This document shows, one piece after another, positions 1-7,655 of a stretch of DNA of 24,075 nucleotides. Location: NCBI GenBank assembly GCA_050743075.1, contig JBOGDS010000058.1, positions 1-24,075 of the forward strand, given 5' to 3'. The DNA is from JBOGDS01 sp050743075. Its GTDB lineage: Bacteria > Actinomycetota > Actinomycetes > Jiangellales > Jiangellaceae. The notes beneath the pieces were generated by a model. The model saw nothing but the letters and a program-made list of their open reading frames with translations, did not search any database and was not told where the DNA came from. Position 1 is the stretch's first letter, and the number at the start of each line of letters is the position of its first letter. The position numbers were made by a program, and so were the translations under genes.

Positions 1-4
1 CCCC

Positions 5-28
5 GCCGCCGGCCCAGGCCGGCGGCAT
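5..28 (-). other. GC-rich palindrome at window edge, possible start of next gene
   Basis: Two perfect 10-base arms (5-14 and 17-26) are separated by two bases. On the minus strand an ATG lies at 28-26 and opens a frame running off the window edge. Sugar-binding genes are often followed by permease genes, so this could be the start of a permease, but no ribosome binding site is visible and only nine codons are present. The call is weak. Confidence 0.2.
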
Positions 29-55
29 CGGTGTCGTCGGTGTGGCGTGACGCGC

Positions 56-87
56 GCTGGGGCCCTCCGGGATCGGAAGGCCCCAGC
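56..87 (-). terminator. Hairpin downstream of the solute-binding protein gene
   Basis: Nine-base perfect arms (56-64 and 79-87) continue, after one mismatch, with three more pairs around a six-base loop. The hairpin starts 10 bases after the stop codon of the solute-binding protein gene. No U-tract follows on the minus strand. It may act as a terminator, or as an mRNA-stabilising hairpin that sets a high ratio of binding protein to downstream permeases. That arrangement is known in sugar ABC operons but only inferred here. Confidence 0.6.
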
Positions 88-96
88 GTCGTGCCG

Positions 97-1518
97 TCAG
101 TCGGAGATGGCGCCGTCGTCACCGACGATCCCCTCGAGGGCGGACCGGTAGTCGCCGGCCGCTTCCTCGCCGGACGCCCCCGAGACGACCGACGACGTCG
201 CCTCCTGCATCGCCACCGAGACCTGCGAGTAGATCGCGAGGGCGGGCCGGTACGCCGTGATGGGCAGGACCTCCTCGGCGATGAACGTGAGCATCGGGTC
301 GTCGACCAGGGCGTCCTCGTTGACGTCGTCGCGGGGCGTGATCCGGGGGACGCCGGCCAGCAGGGACTCGAACGCCTCGGGGGAGTTCATGAAGCTGAGC
401 AGCTCCCAGGCCTGCTGGGGGAACTCGGTGTTCGGGTTGAGTACCCGACCCGTACCACCGGACATGCTGACGAAGTCCTGGCCGTTGATGCCGGCGCCCG
501 GTTCCTGGGCGGGGATCTTGGCCCAGCCGACGACCTCGTCGCGGTTGGCCATCGGGGCGATGCCACCGTTCGGGTTGACCACCGACCGCCAGAAGTAGTC
601 GCCCTCGAGCAGGATGGCGACCTTGTTCTCGGCGAACAGTGCGAAGGACTGGTCGCGGCCCTGCGCCTCCTGCTGGAGGAGCGGGTCGCCGAGGGCCTCC
701 TCGCCGTAGACGGTGGCGTAGAAGTCCAGCGCCTCGGTCATGCCGGCGGAGGCCCCGGTCCACGTGCCGTCCTGCCAGACCTGCTCGCCCGTGCCCACGA
801 GCAGCGGCAGGAACCCCTGCATGGTGGTCGCCTCACCCATGGCCGTGCCGGCGTTGAGCTGGATGGGCGTCACGCCCTCGAGGGTCTTGAGCTGGCGGGC
901 GGTGTCGAGGATCTCGTCCCAGCTCGTCGGCTGCCAGTCCGCGGGCAGGCCGGCCTGGGCGAACAGATCCTTGTTGAAGTACAGGACCCGCCCGTCGGTG
1001 CCCTGCGGAATGCCGTACTTCTCGTCCTCGAAGGACATGGCCTGCTGGACGGCGTCGGGGATCTGGTCCCACCCGTCCCATTCGTCGACGACGTCACCGG
1101 CGACCTCGGTGAGCGGCTGGATGTACTCTGCCTCCGCGAACTCGCCGGTCCAGATGCCGTCGATGCTCATGACGTCGGCGCCCTGACCCGTGCGCAGGTC
1201 CAGGGCGAGCTTGGTCTTGTAGTCCTCGTCGTCGACGCCGTTCGGCTCGAACGTGACGGTGACGTCGACGCCGTTCTCCTCCTGCACCCGGGTGAACTCG
1301 GGGATCACCCACTCTTCGATCCAGACGGCACCCTCGGAGTTCTTCCCGCCCGCGATCGCGTTGTCGGTGATCGTCAGCTCCACCTCGGTGGCGTCGGCGT
1401 TGCGTTCGGTGTCGCCGCCTCCCGCCGCGCCGTTGTCGTCCTCGCCGCAGCCGGCGAGGACAAGCGCTCCGGCGAGCAGTCCGGCGGCGACTCCGCTCCG
1501 CCTGAGGTTGATCTTCAT
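97..1518 (-). CDS. ABC transporter sugar-binding lipoprotein (family 1 extracellular solute-binding protein)
   Basis: This 473-residue protein should capture a carbohydrate outside the cell and deliver it to an ABC permease. It begins with a lipoprotein signal peptide: positive residues K2, R6 and R7, a hydrophobic stretch, and an LAGC lipobox with the lipidated Cys at residue 24. An acidic, Gly-rich linker follows. The rest has the length and features of SBP_bac_1 proteins, such as a Gly-rich ligand loop and an aromatic-rich C-terminal half. I chose the ATG at 1518 because GGAGGG lies eight bases upstream; an in-frame start ten codons earlier would spoil the signal peptide. Permeases are not in the window and would lie beyond position 1. 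The substrate cannot be read from the sequence. Family confidence is high, sugar specificity unknown. Confidence 0.9.
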   Translation of the reverse strand: MKINLRRSGVAAGLLAGALVLAGCGEDDNGAAGGGDTERNADATEVELTITDNAIAGGKNSEGAVWIEEWVIPEFTRVQEENGVDVTVTFEPNGVDDEDYKTKLALDLRTGQGADVMSIDGIWTGEFAEAEYIQPLTEVAGDVVDEWDGWDQIPDAVQQAMSFEDEKYGIPQGTDGRVLYFNKDLFAQAGLPADWQPTSWDEILDTARQLKTLEGVTPIQLNAGTAMGEATTMQGFLPLLVGTGEQVWQDGTWTGASAGMTEALDFYATVYGEEALGDPLLQQEAQGRDQSFALFAENKVAILLEGDYFWRSVVNPNGGIAPMANRDEVVGWAKIPAQEPGAGINGQDFVSMSGGTGRVLNPNTEFPQQAWELLSFMNSPEAFESLLAGVPRITPRDDVNEDALVDDPMLTFIAEEVLPITAYRPALAIYSQVSVAMQEATSSVVSGASGEEAAGDYRSALEGIVGDDGAISD

Positions 1519-1563
1519 CGATCGATCCCTCCGTGGCCAGTGAGACAACTTCGGTCAACGGGC

Positions 1564-1576
1564 TGACACGTTGTCA
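1564..1576. promoter_or_regulatory. Possible operator (TGACA-N3-TGTCA) upstream of the binding-protein gene
   Basis: Within the 235-base gap between the divergent binding-protein and HNH genes, TGACA and TGTCA form an inverted repeat with a three-base spacer. More TGAC/GTCA half-sites lie within 30 bases on either side. Sugar ABC operons are often controlled by LacI- or ROK-type repressors at such sites, but no regulator gene is adjacent. The call is speculative. Confidence 0.3.
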
Positions 1577-1692
1577 CGGCTGACTGACAGGTGACTAGAC
1601 CTGCCGCCAACAGTGACCGAACTGATGTCTGCGTCGATCACTCAACGCGTCCTTGCGACGCCAGTGCTACGCGTCGCCCGCGGATTCTCGGC

Positions 1693-1701
1693 TTGTCCAC
1701 A
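1693..1701 (+). promoter_or_regulatory. DnaA-box-like nonamer TTGTCCACA
   Basis: TTGTCCACA matches the actinomycete-preferred DnaA box exactly. It lies 53 bases upstream of the HNH gene start. It is a single box, so not an origin. It may be a DnaA titration or regulatory site, or simply conserved sequence upstream of this repeat-family gene. Confidence 0.45.
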
Positions 1702-1740
1702 GGCTCGCCGCCTGCCGCTGCGGCTGTCGGTGCGGTCGTC

Positions 1741-1753
1741 TAGACTCGAACAC
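1741..1753 (+). promoter_or_regulatory. -10 element TAGACT for a probable leaderless transcript
   Basis: TAGACT (1741-1746) fits the actinobacterial TANNNT -10 motif and ends seven bases before the ATG at 1754. Transcription would then start at or next to the start codon. No Shine-Dalgarno sequence lies in between, which supports leaderless translation and helps choose this start. Confidence 0.55.
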
Positions 1754-3391
1754 ATGTTCGAAGACCAGTTGGTTGAGGCGGCCGTCGACTACGCGTTCGT
1801 GGAGCCATTGGTTCCCGGCGCGGTCGACCCGGTGCGGCTGGCCGTGCTGCTCGGGGGGTTTGAGGCTGGAAACGAGCTTCTCGATCCTGAGGAGTTCGCC
1901 CTGTTCGGTACGGATCCGGACGTCGATCCCGGTGCCCTGTTCGGCCCCCGGCCCGATGTCGGCCCGCCAAGCCCGGGCGCCGGCCGCAGCGCTGATCCTG
2001 AATGGTCGGCCGGCGACGGCCCGGTGGAGCCCACAGCCGTTGTTCCGGGGCGCCTGCCGGGGGTGGAAGGCATGTCGCCCGGTCCGAAGTTGGCCGGGGT
2101 GCTTGCGACGGCAGACGTGTCCGCGCTTGGCGCGTACGAGGTGGTGGAGGCGGTCGCGGCCTGGCAGCGGGTCGCCTCGTGGGCGGCCGCTGGGCAAGCC
2201 ACAGCGATCGCCGAGTTGGCCCGGCGGGTGGAGATGCGCCCCGTGGAGGCCGGCCGGAGCATCGAGTCCATGACGCCGCAGCGGATCACCGGGATGGAGG
2301 TGGCCGCCCGGCTGCAGCTGACCCCGGCGACGGGGGAGGCGCTGGTGGCACGCTCACTGTGCCTGACCGAGACGCTACCGGCCACGCACGCGGCGTTGGC
2401 CGTCGGGCGGATCGACCCGCGGCGGGCGGAGGTGATCGCAGACGAGTTGCGCCGCCACGACCCAGCGGTGGCCCGGCAGGTGGAAGCTGAAGTGATCGAC
2501 CGGGCCGAGGGGTTGACCGCGCCACGGCTGCGCCGGGCGGTCAAGGACTCGTTGCACCGGCTGGCCCCTGCCACTGTCGAGCAGCGCCGGCAGGCCGCGG
2601 CGTCGCGCCGGCTCGTGTCCTGTACCCCGGCCGCTGACGGGATGGCCTGGCTGGAGGCGTATCTGCCGGCCGAAGACGCCGCCGCGTTGATGGCTGCGAT
2701 CGAGGCGGCGGTCGCAGCGATGAAGCGCACCGACCCCGACGACGGACGCACCCTCGACCAACTGCGCGCCGACGTGCTGGCGCAGATGGGGTGGACCGCC
2801 CTTCGCGCCGGCCGGCTCGGCGGCTGCGTCTGCGGGCAGCGGCTGGATGACCAGCACCGCCACCCGGTTGCAGTGAACGTGACGGTGGCGGCCACGACGT
2901 TGCTCGGCCTGGACGAACTGCCCGGGCAGCTGGCCGGCTACGGGCCGATCCCGGCGGAGGTGGCCCGCCGGCTCGCTGCCGACGCCACCTGGCGGCGGCT
3001 GCTCACCGATCCGGCCTCCGGGGTGGTGCTCGACTACGGCCGCACCCGTTACGAACCACCGTCAGACCTCGTGGACCACGTAGTGGTACGTGATCGGACC
3101 TGCCGCTGGCCCGGCTGTGACCGGCCCGCCTACCGCTGTGAGCTCGACCACACGCTGCCCTACCCGCTCGGGCCCACTGCCGCCGGCAACCTCGGCCCCC
3201 TCTGCAAGGCCCACCACATCGCCAAGCACCACAGCCGATGGCGGGTCAGACAGCCAGCGCCCGGCCGGTTCGAGTGGATCACCCCCACCGGCCACGTCCA
3301 CACCGTCGAACCCGAACCCATCGGCCCGGTCGGGCTGTCGCCACCGGATGATCCGCTCGAACCGGTCCGACCCGACACACCTCCGTTCTGA
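1754..3391 (+). CDS. DUF222 / 13E12-repeat family HNH endonuclease-like protein
   Basis: This 545-residue protein belongs to the multicopy actinobacterial 13E12 family: an N-terminal DUF222 region (roughly residues 90-400, Ala/Arg-rich helices) followed by a C-terminal HNH nuclease domain. The HNH core is visible: a Cys-x4-Cys pair, the Asp-His pair at D465/H466, an Asn in the helix start, a further Cys, and the His pair H487/H488 followed by a Lys-His-His segment. The start at 1754 is preferred because a -10 hexamer lies exactly seven bases upstream; an open frame extending to 1613 has no such support. The family is thought to be mobile or repeat-associated, but its biological role and cleavage target are not established. 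It borders the decayed restriction locus that follows; whether the two are linked is unknown. Confidence 0.88.
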   Translation: MFEDQLVEAAVDYAFVEPLVPGAVDPVRLAVLLGGFEAGNELLDPEEFALFGTDPDVDPGALFGPRPDVGPPSPGAGRSADPEWSAGDGPVEPTAVVPGRLPGVEGMSPGPKLAGVLATADVSALGAYEVVEAVAAWQRVASWAAAGQATAIAELARRVEMRPVEAGRSIESMTPQRITGMEVAARLQLTPATGEALVARSLCLTETLPATHAALAVGRIDPRRAEVIADELRRHDPAVARQVEAEVIDRAEGLTAPRLRRAVKDSLHRLAPATVEQRRQAAASRRLVSCTPAADGMAWLEAYLPAEDAAALMAAIEAAVAAMKRTDPDDGRTLDQLRADVLAQMGWTALRAGRLGGCVCGQRLDDQHRHPVAVNVTVAATTLLGLDELPGQLAGYGPIPAEVARRLAADATWRRLLTDPASGVVLDYGRTRYEPPSDLVDHVVVRDRTCRWPGCDRPAYRCELDHTLPYPLGPTAAGNLGPLCKAHHIAKHHSRWRVRQPAPGRFEWITPTGHVHTVEPEPIGPVGLSPPDDPLEPVRPDTPPF

Positions 3392-3450
3392 CCCGCCCGG
3401 AGACGTGCGCGGGCAGGGCGAGCGGCGAGAGGACCACGCTGACCAGGCCC

Positions 3451-4170
3451 CTCGACTGGTCGTCGGAGAACGAGGCCCAGTGGCAGAACGCGCACGCCGC
3501 CCTCTACCGGTTCACCGACCCCGCCCGGGACCGCTACCAAAGTCCTTCAGCGCGAAGATGCGGACGCGGCTGAGGAGTTCCGTGCAGCGCTGCGGGACTA
3601 CGTCCGCAAGTACGCGTTCCTCGCCCAGATCGTGCCGTACTCCGATGCGGACCTGGAGCGGCTCTACCTGTTCGGCAAGCACCTGCTCAACCGCCTGCCC
3701 GCCCGCGACGACGCCGCCGTCTACATCGGGCAGGTCGATCTCACGCACCTGCGGATCAGCAAAACCGGCGAGCACGACGTGCGCCTCGAGGCCGAAGGCG
3801 AACAGGTGCTGCCCGGATTCGCGCCCGACGGCGCCGGCCCTCAGCAGGAGCCGGAGATGGTGCCGCTCTCACGGCTGATCGACGAGTTCAACGACAAGTT
3901 CGGCATCAACCTCGGCGAAGCGGACCTCGTCCAGCCGATGAAGAGTCGGCCGACGAACCTCGGGTGCAGGCCGCGGCCCTCGCCAACGACGACGTCGACC
4001 AGTTCGGCCACGTCTTCGACGAGGTGTTCGAGGACAAGGTGTACGACCGGATCGAGCACAACACGTCGTTCCTGAAGAAGTTCGCCGACGACAGCGTCTT
4101 CCGGGCCGAGTTCACCAGGCTGGCCCGCCGCCAGGCGTACGAGATGATCAGACGGAACGCCGTCGCCTGA
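3451..4170 (+). pseudogene. hsdR: 3' remnant of type I restriction endonuclease R subunit (frameshifted)
   Basis: About 240 codons remain of a protein normally near 1000 residues. The text resembles the helical C-terminal domain of HsdR: a segment reading FRAALRDYVRKYAFLAQIVP, then LYLFGKHLLNRLP, then a VDLTHLRISKTGEHD stretch and a QQEPEMVPLSRLIDEFN stretch. This is the part of HsdR that contacts the methyltransferase complex. The helicase and nuclease domains are absent. The reading frame changes at about 3541 and again at about 3930-3937, so the similarity runs through frame 1, frame 2 and frame 1, ending at TGA 4168-4170. No hsdM or hsdS is present. This is a relic that cannot restrict DNA. 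Identification is from remembered family sequence, and no alignment was run. The outer 5' limit is approximate. Confidence 0.75.
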
Positions 4171-4195
4171 CGATCACGAAGGCGGTACCCCACAG

Positions 4196-5767
4196 GTGGC
4201 CACAGGACGGGTGATCGCCGGCCGGTACGAGCTGGTCCGGCCGGTCGGTCGTGGCGGCATGGGCGAGGTGTGGGCCGGCTAAGACATCCGGCTCGACCGC
4301 CGGGTCGCGGTCAAGCTCCTGCGCTCGGATCTGCTCGCCACGCCGTCGCGGGGTGAGGCACTCGTCGAGCGGTTCGTCCGCGAGTCCCGGACGACGGCCC
4401 GCGTCGAGCACGCGGGTGTCCCGGCCGTGTTCGACGCGGGAACCGACGGCGGCCAGCTCTACCTGGTGATGCAGTACGTCTCCGGCGCCGGGCTCGGCGA
4501 CCTCGTGGCGGAGAAGGGAACGTTGCCACTTGCGTGGGCCGCTGCGGTCAGTGCCCAGATCGCTGCTGTACTGGCGGCGGCACACGCGGTGTCGTTGGTC
4601 CATCGCGACCTGAAGCCGGCCAACGTCATGGTCGCCGACGACGGCACGGTGAAGGTCCTCGACTTCGGCATCGCCGCATTGCTCGAGCCCGACGTGACCC
4701 GGTTGACGGCGACCAACGAGACGCTGGGCAGCCCGGCCTACATGGCGCCGGAGCAGGTGCTGCACGGGACCGTCACGCCGCGGACGGACCTCTACTCCCT
4801 CGGCTGCCTCATGCACGAGATGATCTCCAGTGAGCCGCTGTTCTCCGGGGGAACGTCGTTCGCTCTCATGCAGCGGAATGTGATCGAACCAGCCCAACCC
4901 CTTCGGAAGCTGCGCAGCGAGGTCCCGGAAGCGGTCGAGCGGCTTGTGCTCGACCTGTTGGCGAAGGATCCCGAGCAGCGGCCGGTGAGTGCGGAAGACG
5001 TCTACCGCCGGTTACTGCCTTTCCTGCCGGTGATGGACGCCTTGGCGACGCCCGCCGACCGGGCCGAGGCGACCGATCCCACCAGGCCGTACCGCTTCCC
5101 GCTGGCTCCTCGACGCGGCACCGGCCGACCTTCGGCGTCCGACGTGGTGGCGGATCGGCCGCCGCGCGAGGCGCCCGCTGCCGTTGATGCGTCGGGAGAT
5201 GTGGCCGCTGCACAGCGGAGCGCTGCCGACCTCGTCGAGAGCGGCCGGTTCACACAGGCCGCGGAGGTGCTGTCCCGTGCCCTTGCGGCCGCCGAGGCCG
5301 AGCCGGCGGTTGCTGGCTCGGTGCGGGACCTTCGACTGTCGCTGGCTAACGCGCTGCTGCTCGGGGAGGACTACCGGCGCGCGCTGCCCGAGTACCAGCG
5401 CGTCGCTGTCGAGGCTGCCCGGGACCTCGGCCCCGAGGACGAGCTGATCCTTTGGTGCCGCTACCAGGTCGCGACCTCGCGGGCCGCGCTCGGAGACTTT
5501 GCCGAAGCACTGGCGGAGTTCGAGTCGCTGCTGGCCGTGCGGCGTGCCCGGCTCGGCCCGGACCATGGTGACGTGCTGGAGTTGTGTCGCCAGATCGGTG
5601 TTCTGCGGGCGTCCTCCGGCGACGTCTCCGGCGCCAGGACGCTGCTCGCGGACCTGCTCGCCGATGCCGAGCGCATCCACGGCCGTGATCATCCGGAAAC
5701 CGCCGACGTGCGCCAACTGCTCACCCATCTGGAGCGCCTGGATGACAGGGGCACGCCCGGGCAGTGA
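4196..5767 (+). pseudogene. Ser/Thr protein kinase with C-terminal TPR region, interrupted by an in-frame TAA
   Basis: Read through the stop, this is a 523-codon bacterial Hanks-type kinase. It has a Gly-rich loop (GRGGMGEVW, residues 19-27), the VAVK lysine at 40, the HRD catalytic loop at 136-138 with DLKPAN, DFG at 156-158 and APE at 184-186. Its C-terminal half (about 340-510) has TPR-like helical repeats. There is no membrane segment, so it would be cytosolic. A TAA at 4280-4282 falls right after the Gly-rich loop, where related kinases often have Tyr (TAC), so one base change could explain it. No ATG or GTG restart occurs before GTG 4427, which would lose the Gly-loop and Lys40. A rare TTA leucine codon lies at 5012-5014. 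The gene is probably inactive unless the stop is read through or is a sequence error. It lies 25 bases after the hsdR relic, so both may come from one defence locus. Confidence 0.8.
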
Positions 5768-5784
5768 GAGCTTCGTCGGCCGCT

Positions 5785-5809
5785 CGTTCACGCTACCCCT
5801 TGGTGAACG
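5785..5809. promoter_or_regulatory. Inverted repeat, likely autoregulatory operator of the HTH-MNT gene
   Basis: CGTTCAC (5785-5791) and GTGAACG (5803-5809) form a perfect seven-base inverted repeat with an 11-base spacer, 46 bases upstream of the HTH-MNT start. AT-rich TATTCG and TATCAT hexamers (5812-5824) follow and may be -10 elements. XRE-type antitoxins typically bind such sites to repress their own operon. It could instead be a weak terminator hairpin for the kinase gene ending at 5767. Confidence 0.45.
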
Positions 5810-5854
5810 TGTATTCGCTATCATGGGGCAAGGATCGAGAGGCAGGAGGTAGCT

Positions 5855-6364
5855 GTGGGGGCTACAGCCGCGCACCTCGTGCGGAGCGCCAGGGGCCGTC
5901 GTGGCCTGAGCCAGCGGGCGCTCGCACAGCGCGCCGGGGTGCCGCAGTCGACGGTGTCCAAGGTGGAGTCCGGCCGGCAGCAGCCGACGGTCGCCATGCT
6001 CGAGCGCCTGCTGGCCGCGGCGGGCTTCGGCATGAACGTCGACCTGGTCAACGACATCCGACCTTCGGTGCTGCTTGCGGAGCACCGCCACGCCGTGGCG
6101 GAGATCCTGACCGACCACGGAGTCCAGCAGGCATGGGTGTTCGGATCGGTTGCCCGCGGTGACGACACGTCGGCATCGGATCTCGACCTCCTGATCGAGC
6201 TTGCTCCAGACACATCTTTCGCCGACTACGTTGATCTTGCCGATGAGATTTCAGCCCTGCTGGGCTGCCCGGTCGATGTCGTGACGACAAAGGAGCTCGG
6301 GTCGAACGATCTCTTCAGGCGCAGGGTGACCGGTGAGCTCCGCCGCCTGGACGATGCGGCCTGA
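5855..6364 (+). CDS. XRE-type HTH fused to MNT nucleotidyltransferase antitoxin (type VII TA)
   Basis: The 169-residue protein fuses two parts. Residues 7-60 form an XRE/Cro-type helix-turn-helix with the typical LSQRALAQRAGVPQSTVSKVESG pattern split across helices 2 and 3. Residues 70-169 form a minimal nucleotidyltransferase: G97-S98, ten residues, then D109-x-D111, with a third acidic residue near D141. This matches the GSX10DXD signature of MntA antitoxins, which in characterised systems add AMP to a Tyr of the HEPN toxin and so neutralise it. The GTG start at 5855 has AGGAGG five bases upstream. The HEPN partner overlaps its 3' end. The fused HTH suggests the antitoxin also represses transcription, probably at the inverted repeat upstream. 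All catalytic residues are present, so it looks functional. The modification chemistry is inferred from the family. Confidence 0.85.
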   Translation: MGATAAHLVRSARGRRGLSQRALAQRAGVPQSTVSKVESGRQQPTVAMLERLLAAAGFGMNVDLVNDIRPSVLLAEHRHAVAEILTDHGVQQAWVFGSVARGDDTSASDLDLLIELAPDTSFADYVDLADEISALLGCPVDVVTTKELGSNDLFRRRVTGELRRLDDAA

Positions 6365-6749
6365 TGTGGACGCGCGAATGGCCGAGCACGTCCTCTACCT
6401 CGACGCCACACTCGACGAGATCGCGCACCTTGTCACCAGGGGACGCGCCGCATACGACTCGGACATCGCCGTCGCGAGGGCATGCCAGTACAACATCGTC
6501 AGGATGACCGCCGACTTGGAACGCTTGGGGGAGGCGTGGATCGAAGCTCACCCGGCAGTTCCGTGGCGACTCGTCCGCGGCATGCGCAACCGCATCGCGC
6601 ACGACTACCGGACGATCGACGACGACGTGGTCTGGGACGTCGTCGAACGGCACGCGGCGACACTCCACCGTACGATTGCGCCCGACGTCGTACAGGCCAC
6701 CGCGATGCTCGACGAGGCCGCGCCTCGATCGCCCGCTCAACCGCCGTAG
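6354..6749 (+). CDS. HEPN (DUF86/HepT-like) RNase toxin of type VII TA system
   Basis: This 131-residue helical protein has the HepT signature RX4HXY at R78...H83-D84-Y85 (reading RNRIAHDY). Arg and His form the RNase active site, and the Tyr is the residue nucleotidylated by MNT antitoxins in studied systems. Length and the N-terminal pattern fit the DUF86/HepT family. The start is ambiguous: GTG 6333, ATG 6354, GTG 6366 and ATG 6378 share the frame and none has a strong ribosome binding site. I chose ATG 6354 for family length; it overlaps the antitoxin gene by 11 bases, implying translational coupling. The toxin likely cleaves RNA (tRNA in characterised homologues). No lesion is visible. 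Confidence 0.85.
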   Translation: MRPDVDARMAEHVLYLDATLDEIAHLVTRGRAAYDSDIAVARACQYNIVRMTADLERLGEAWIEAHPAVPWRLVRGMRNRIAHDYRTIDDDVVWDVVERHAATLHRTIAPDVVQATAMLDEAAPRSPAQPP

Positions 6750-6755
6750 CAGTTC

Positions 6756-6793
6756 CGTAGCGCAAATCCTCGAATAGCGCTACGCTCGATGAC
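6756..6793 (+). promoter_or_regulatory. Operator and -10 element of the Phd/VapC operon (probable leaderless start)
   Basis: CGTAGCGC (6756-6763) and GCGCTACG (6777-6784) form a perfect eight-base inverted repeat with a 13-base spacer, so the arm centres lie 21 bases (two helical turns) apart on the same DNA face. The second arm overlaps the -10 hexamer TACGCT (6781-6786), which ends seven bases before the ATG at 6794. Repressor binding would therefore block the promoter directly, as expected for conditional autoregulation by an antitoxin-toxin complex. Confidence 0.6.
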
Positions 6794-7117
6794 ATGACTG
6801 AGGTGATCAGCCAGCGGGAGCTCCGCAACGACAACGCGGAGATCATGCGCAGGGTCGAGGCGGGTGAGCGCTTCACGGTGACGCGTCACGGCAAGGCCAT
6901 CGCCGACATCGTCCCGCACCGGACCGGAAGCACGGGCCGCCGGCGTAGGACGCTCGGTGAGCTCCAGGCCGAGTTCCGCCAGCTCCCGCCGATCGACGTG
7001 GATCGGTGGTATGCCGACCGCGCCGCCGCCGACGCGTTCTTCGGCAACGACGACATCGATGACGTCGACGCGTGGGCGCGGCGCGACGACGACGCCGTGC
7101 CAGGCGACAACGCGTGA
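6794..7117 (+). CDS. Phd/YefM-type antitoxin of a type II TA system
   Basis: This 107-residue protein starts with a Phd/YefM DNA-binding fold (residues 1-45): MTEVISQRELRN, then a helix ending in VEAGERFTVTRHGKAIADIVP, the usual strand-helix-strand pattern of the family. The C-terminal half is acidic and probably disordered (DDIDDVDAW and DDD segments), as in antitoxin tails that wrap the toxin. It should neutralise the adjacent PIN-domain RNase and repress the operon. Seven bases separate a -10 hexamer from the ATG and there is no ribosome binding site, which points to a leaderless mRNA. The 3' end overlaps the toxin start by four bases. Confidence 0.85.
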   Translation: MTEVISQRELRNDNAEIMRRVEAGERFTVTRHGKAIADIVPHRTGSTGRRRRTLGELQAEFRQLPPIDVDRWYADRAAADAFFGNDDIDDVDAWARRDDDAVPGDNA

Positions 7118-7515
7118 CGACGCCGGACCGCGTCCTGCTGGACACGTCGGTCGTCATCGACCTCGAGCGGATCGAGCTGGGTGCTCTCGCGTCGGCGGAT
7201 CATGCGGCCAGCGCGGTCAGCATCGCCGAGCTGGGGTACGGCCTCAACACCGATGACCCGGTCGCTCGTCACTCGCGTTCCGAGCGGTACCATGCCGTGC
7301 TCGAAGGTTTCGAGATCTGGCCGTACGACCTCTCCGCGGCCAAGCTCTTCGGACCCCTGGCGGGACTCGTCCGAGCTTCTGGACGCAATCCGCGCCCCCG
7401 TCGGCTCGACCTTCAGATAGCGGCGACCGCCGTCGCACATTCCGTCCCGCTGCTGACCCGCAACCCGCGCGACTTCGACGGCCTCGAACGCATGCTTGGC
7501 GTGATCGCGGTGTGA
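7114..7515 (+). CDS. vapC: PIN-domain ribonuclease toxin, VapC family
   Basis: The 133-residue protein has the PIN-domain acidic set: D10 in LLDTSVVIDLE, E39 in SIAELGYG, D99 in RRLDLQIAATA and D120 near the C-terminal NPRDF motif. These coordinate Mg2+ for RNA cleavage. Length is typical of VapC. The GTG start at 7114 overlaps the antitoxin stop (GTGA), so translation is coupled. An open frame upstream adds 14 Arg-rich codons that are antisense-frame noise inside the antitoxin gene. All active-site residues are present, so the toxin looks functional. The RNA target cannot be predicted. Confidence 0.88.
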   Translation: MTTPDRVLLDTSVVIDLERIELGALASADHAASAVSIAELGYGLNTDDPVARHSRSERYHAVLEGFEIWPYDLSAAKLFGPLAGLVRASGRNPRPRRLDLQIAATAVAHSVPLLTRNPRDFDGLERMLGVIAV

Positions 7516-7602
7516 CGTCAGCGCGTGGGCTGCGTTCGATCGTCGACGTCGACGATTGCCCTCGAGTGCGGTCGAATGCCCGCAGATCGTCCGCCCTTTC
7601 CG

Positions 7603-7655
7603 GGTGATCATCGGCACTTTCGGGCTCATGCGGCCGCAAAGTGCCGATGATCACC
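7603..7655. repeat. Perfect 18-bp inverted repeat with 17-base loop
   Basis: Arms 7603-7620 and 7638-7655 are exact reverse complements, each containing TGATCATCGGCACTTT or its complement, separated by 17 bases. It lies 87 bases after vapC. There is no T-run, so a simple intrinsic terminator is not obvious. The size and perfection suggest a REP/BIME-like intergenic palindrome or a mobile-element scar. It may also end transcription of the TA operon. Confidence 0.75.

Noticed and set aside
31..1566. A 511-codon open frame on the plus strand opposite the sugar-binding protein gene
   Set aside because: It is an antisense shadow produced by G/C-rich third codon positions. The minus-strand protein has a lipobox, a ribosome binding site and a recognisable family.
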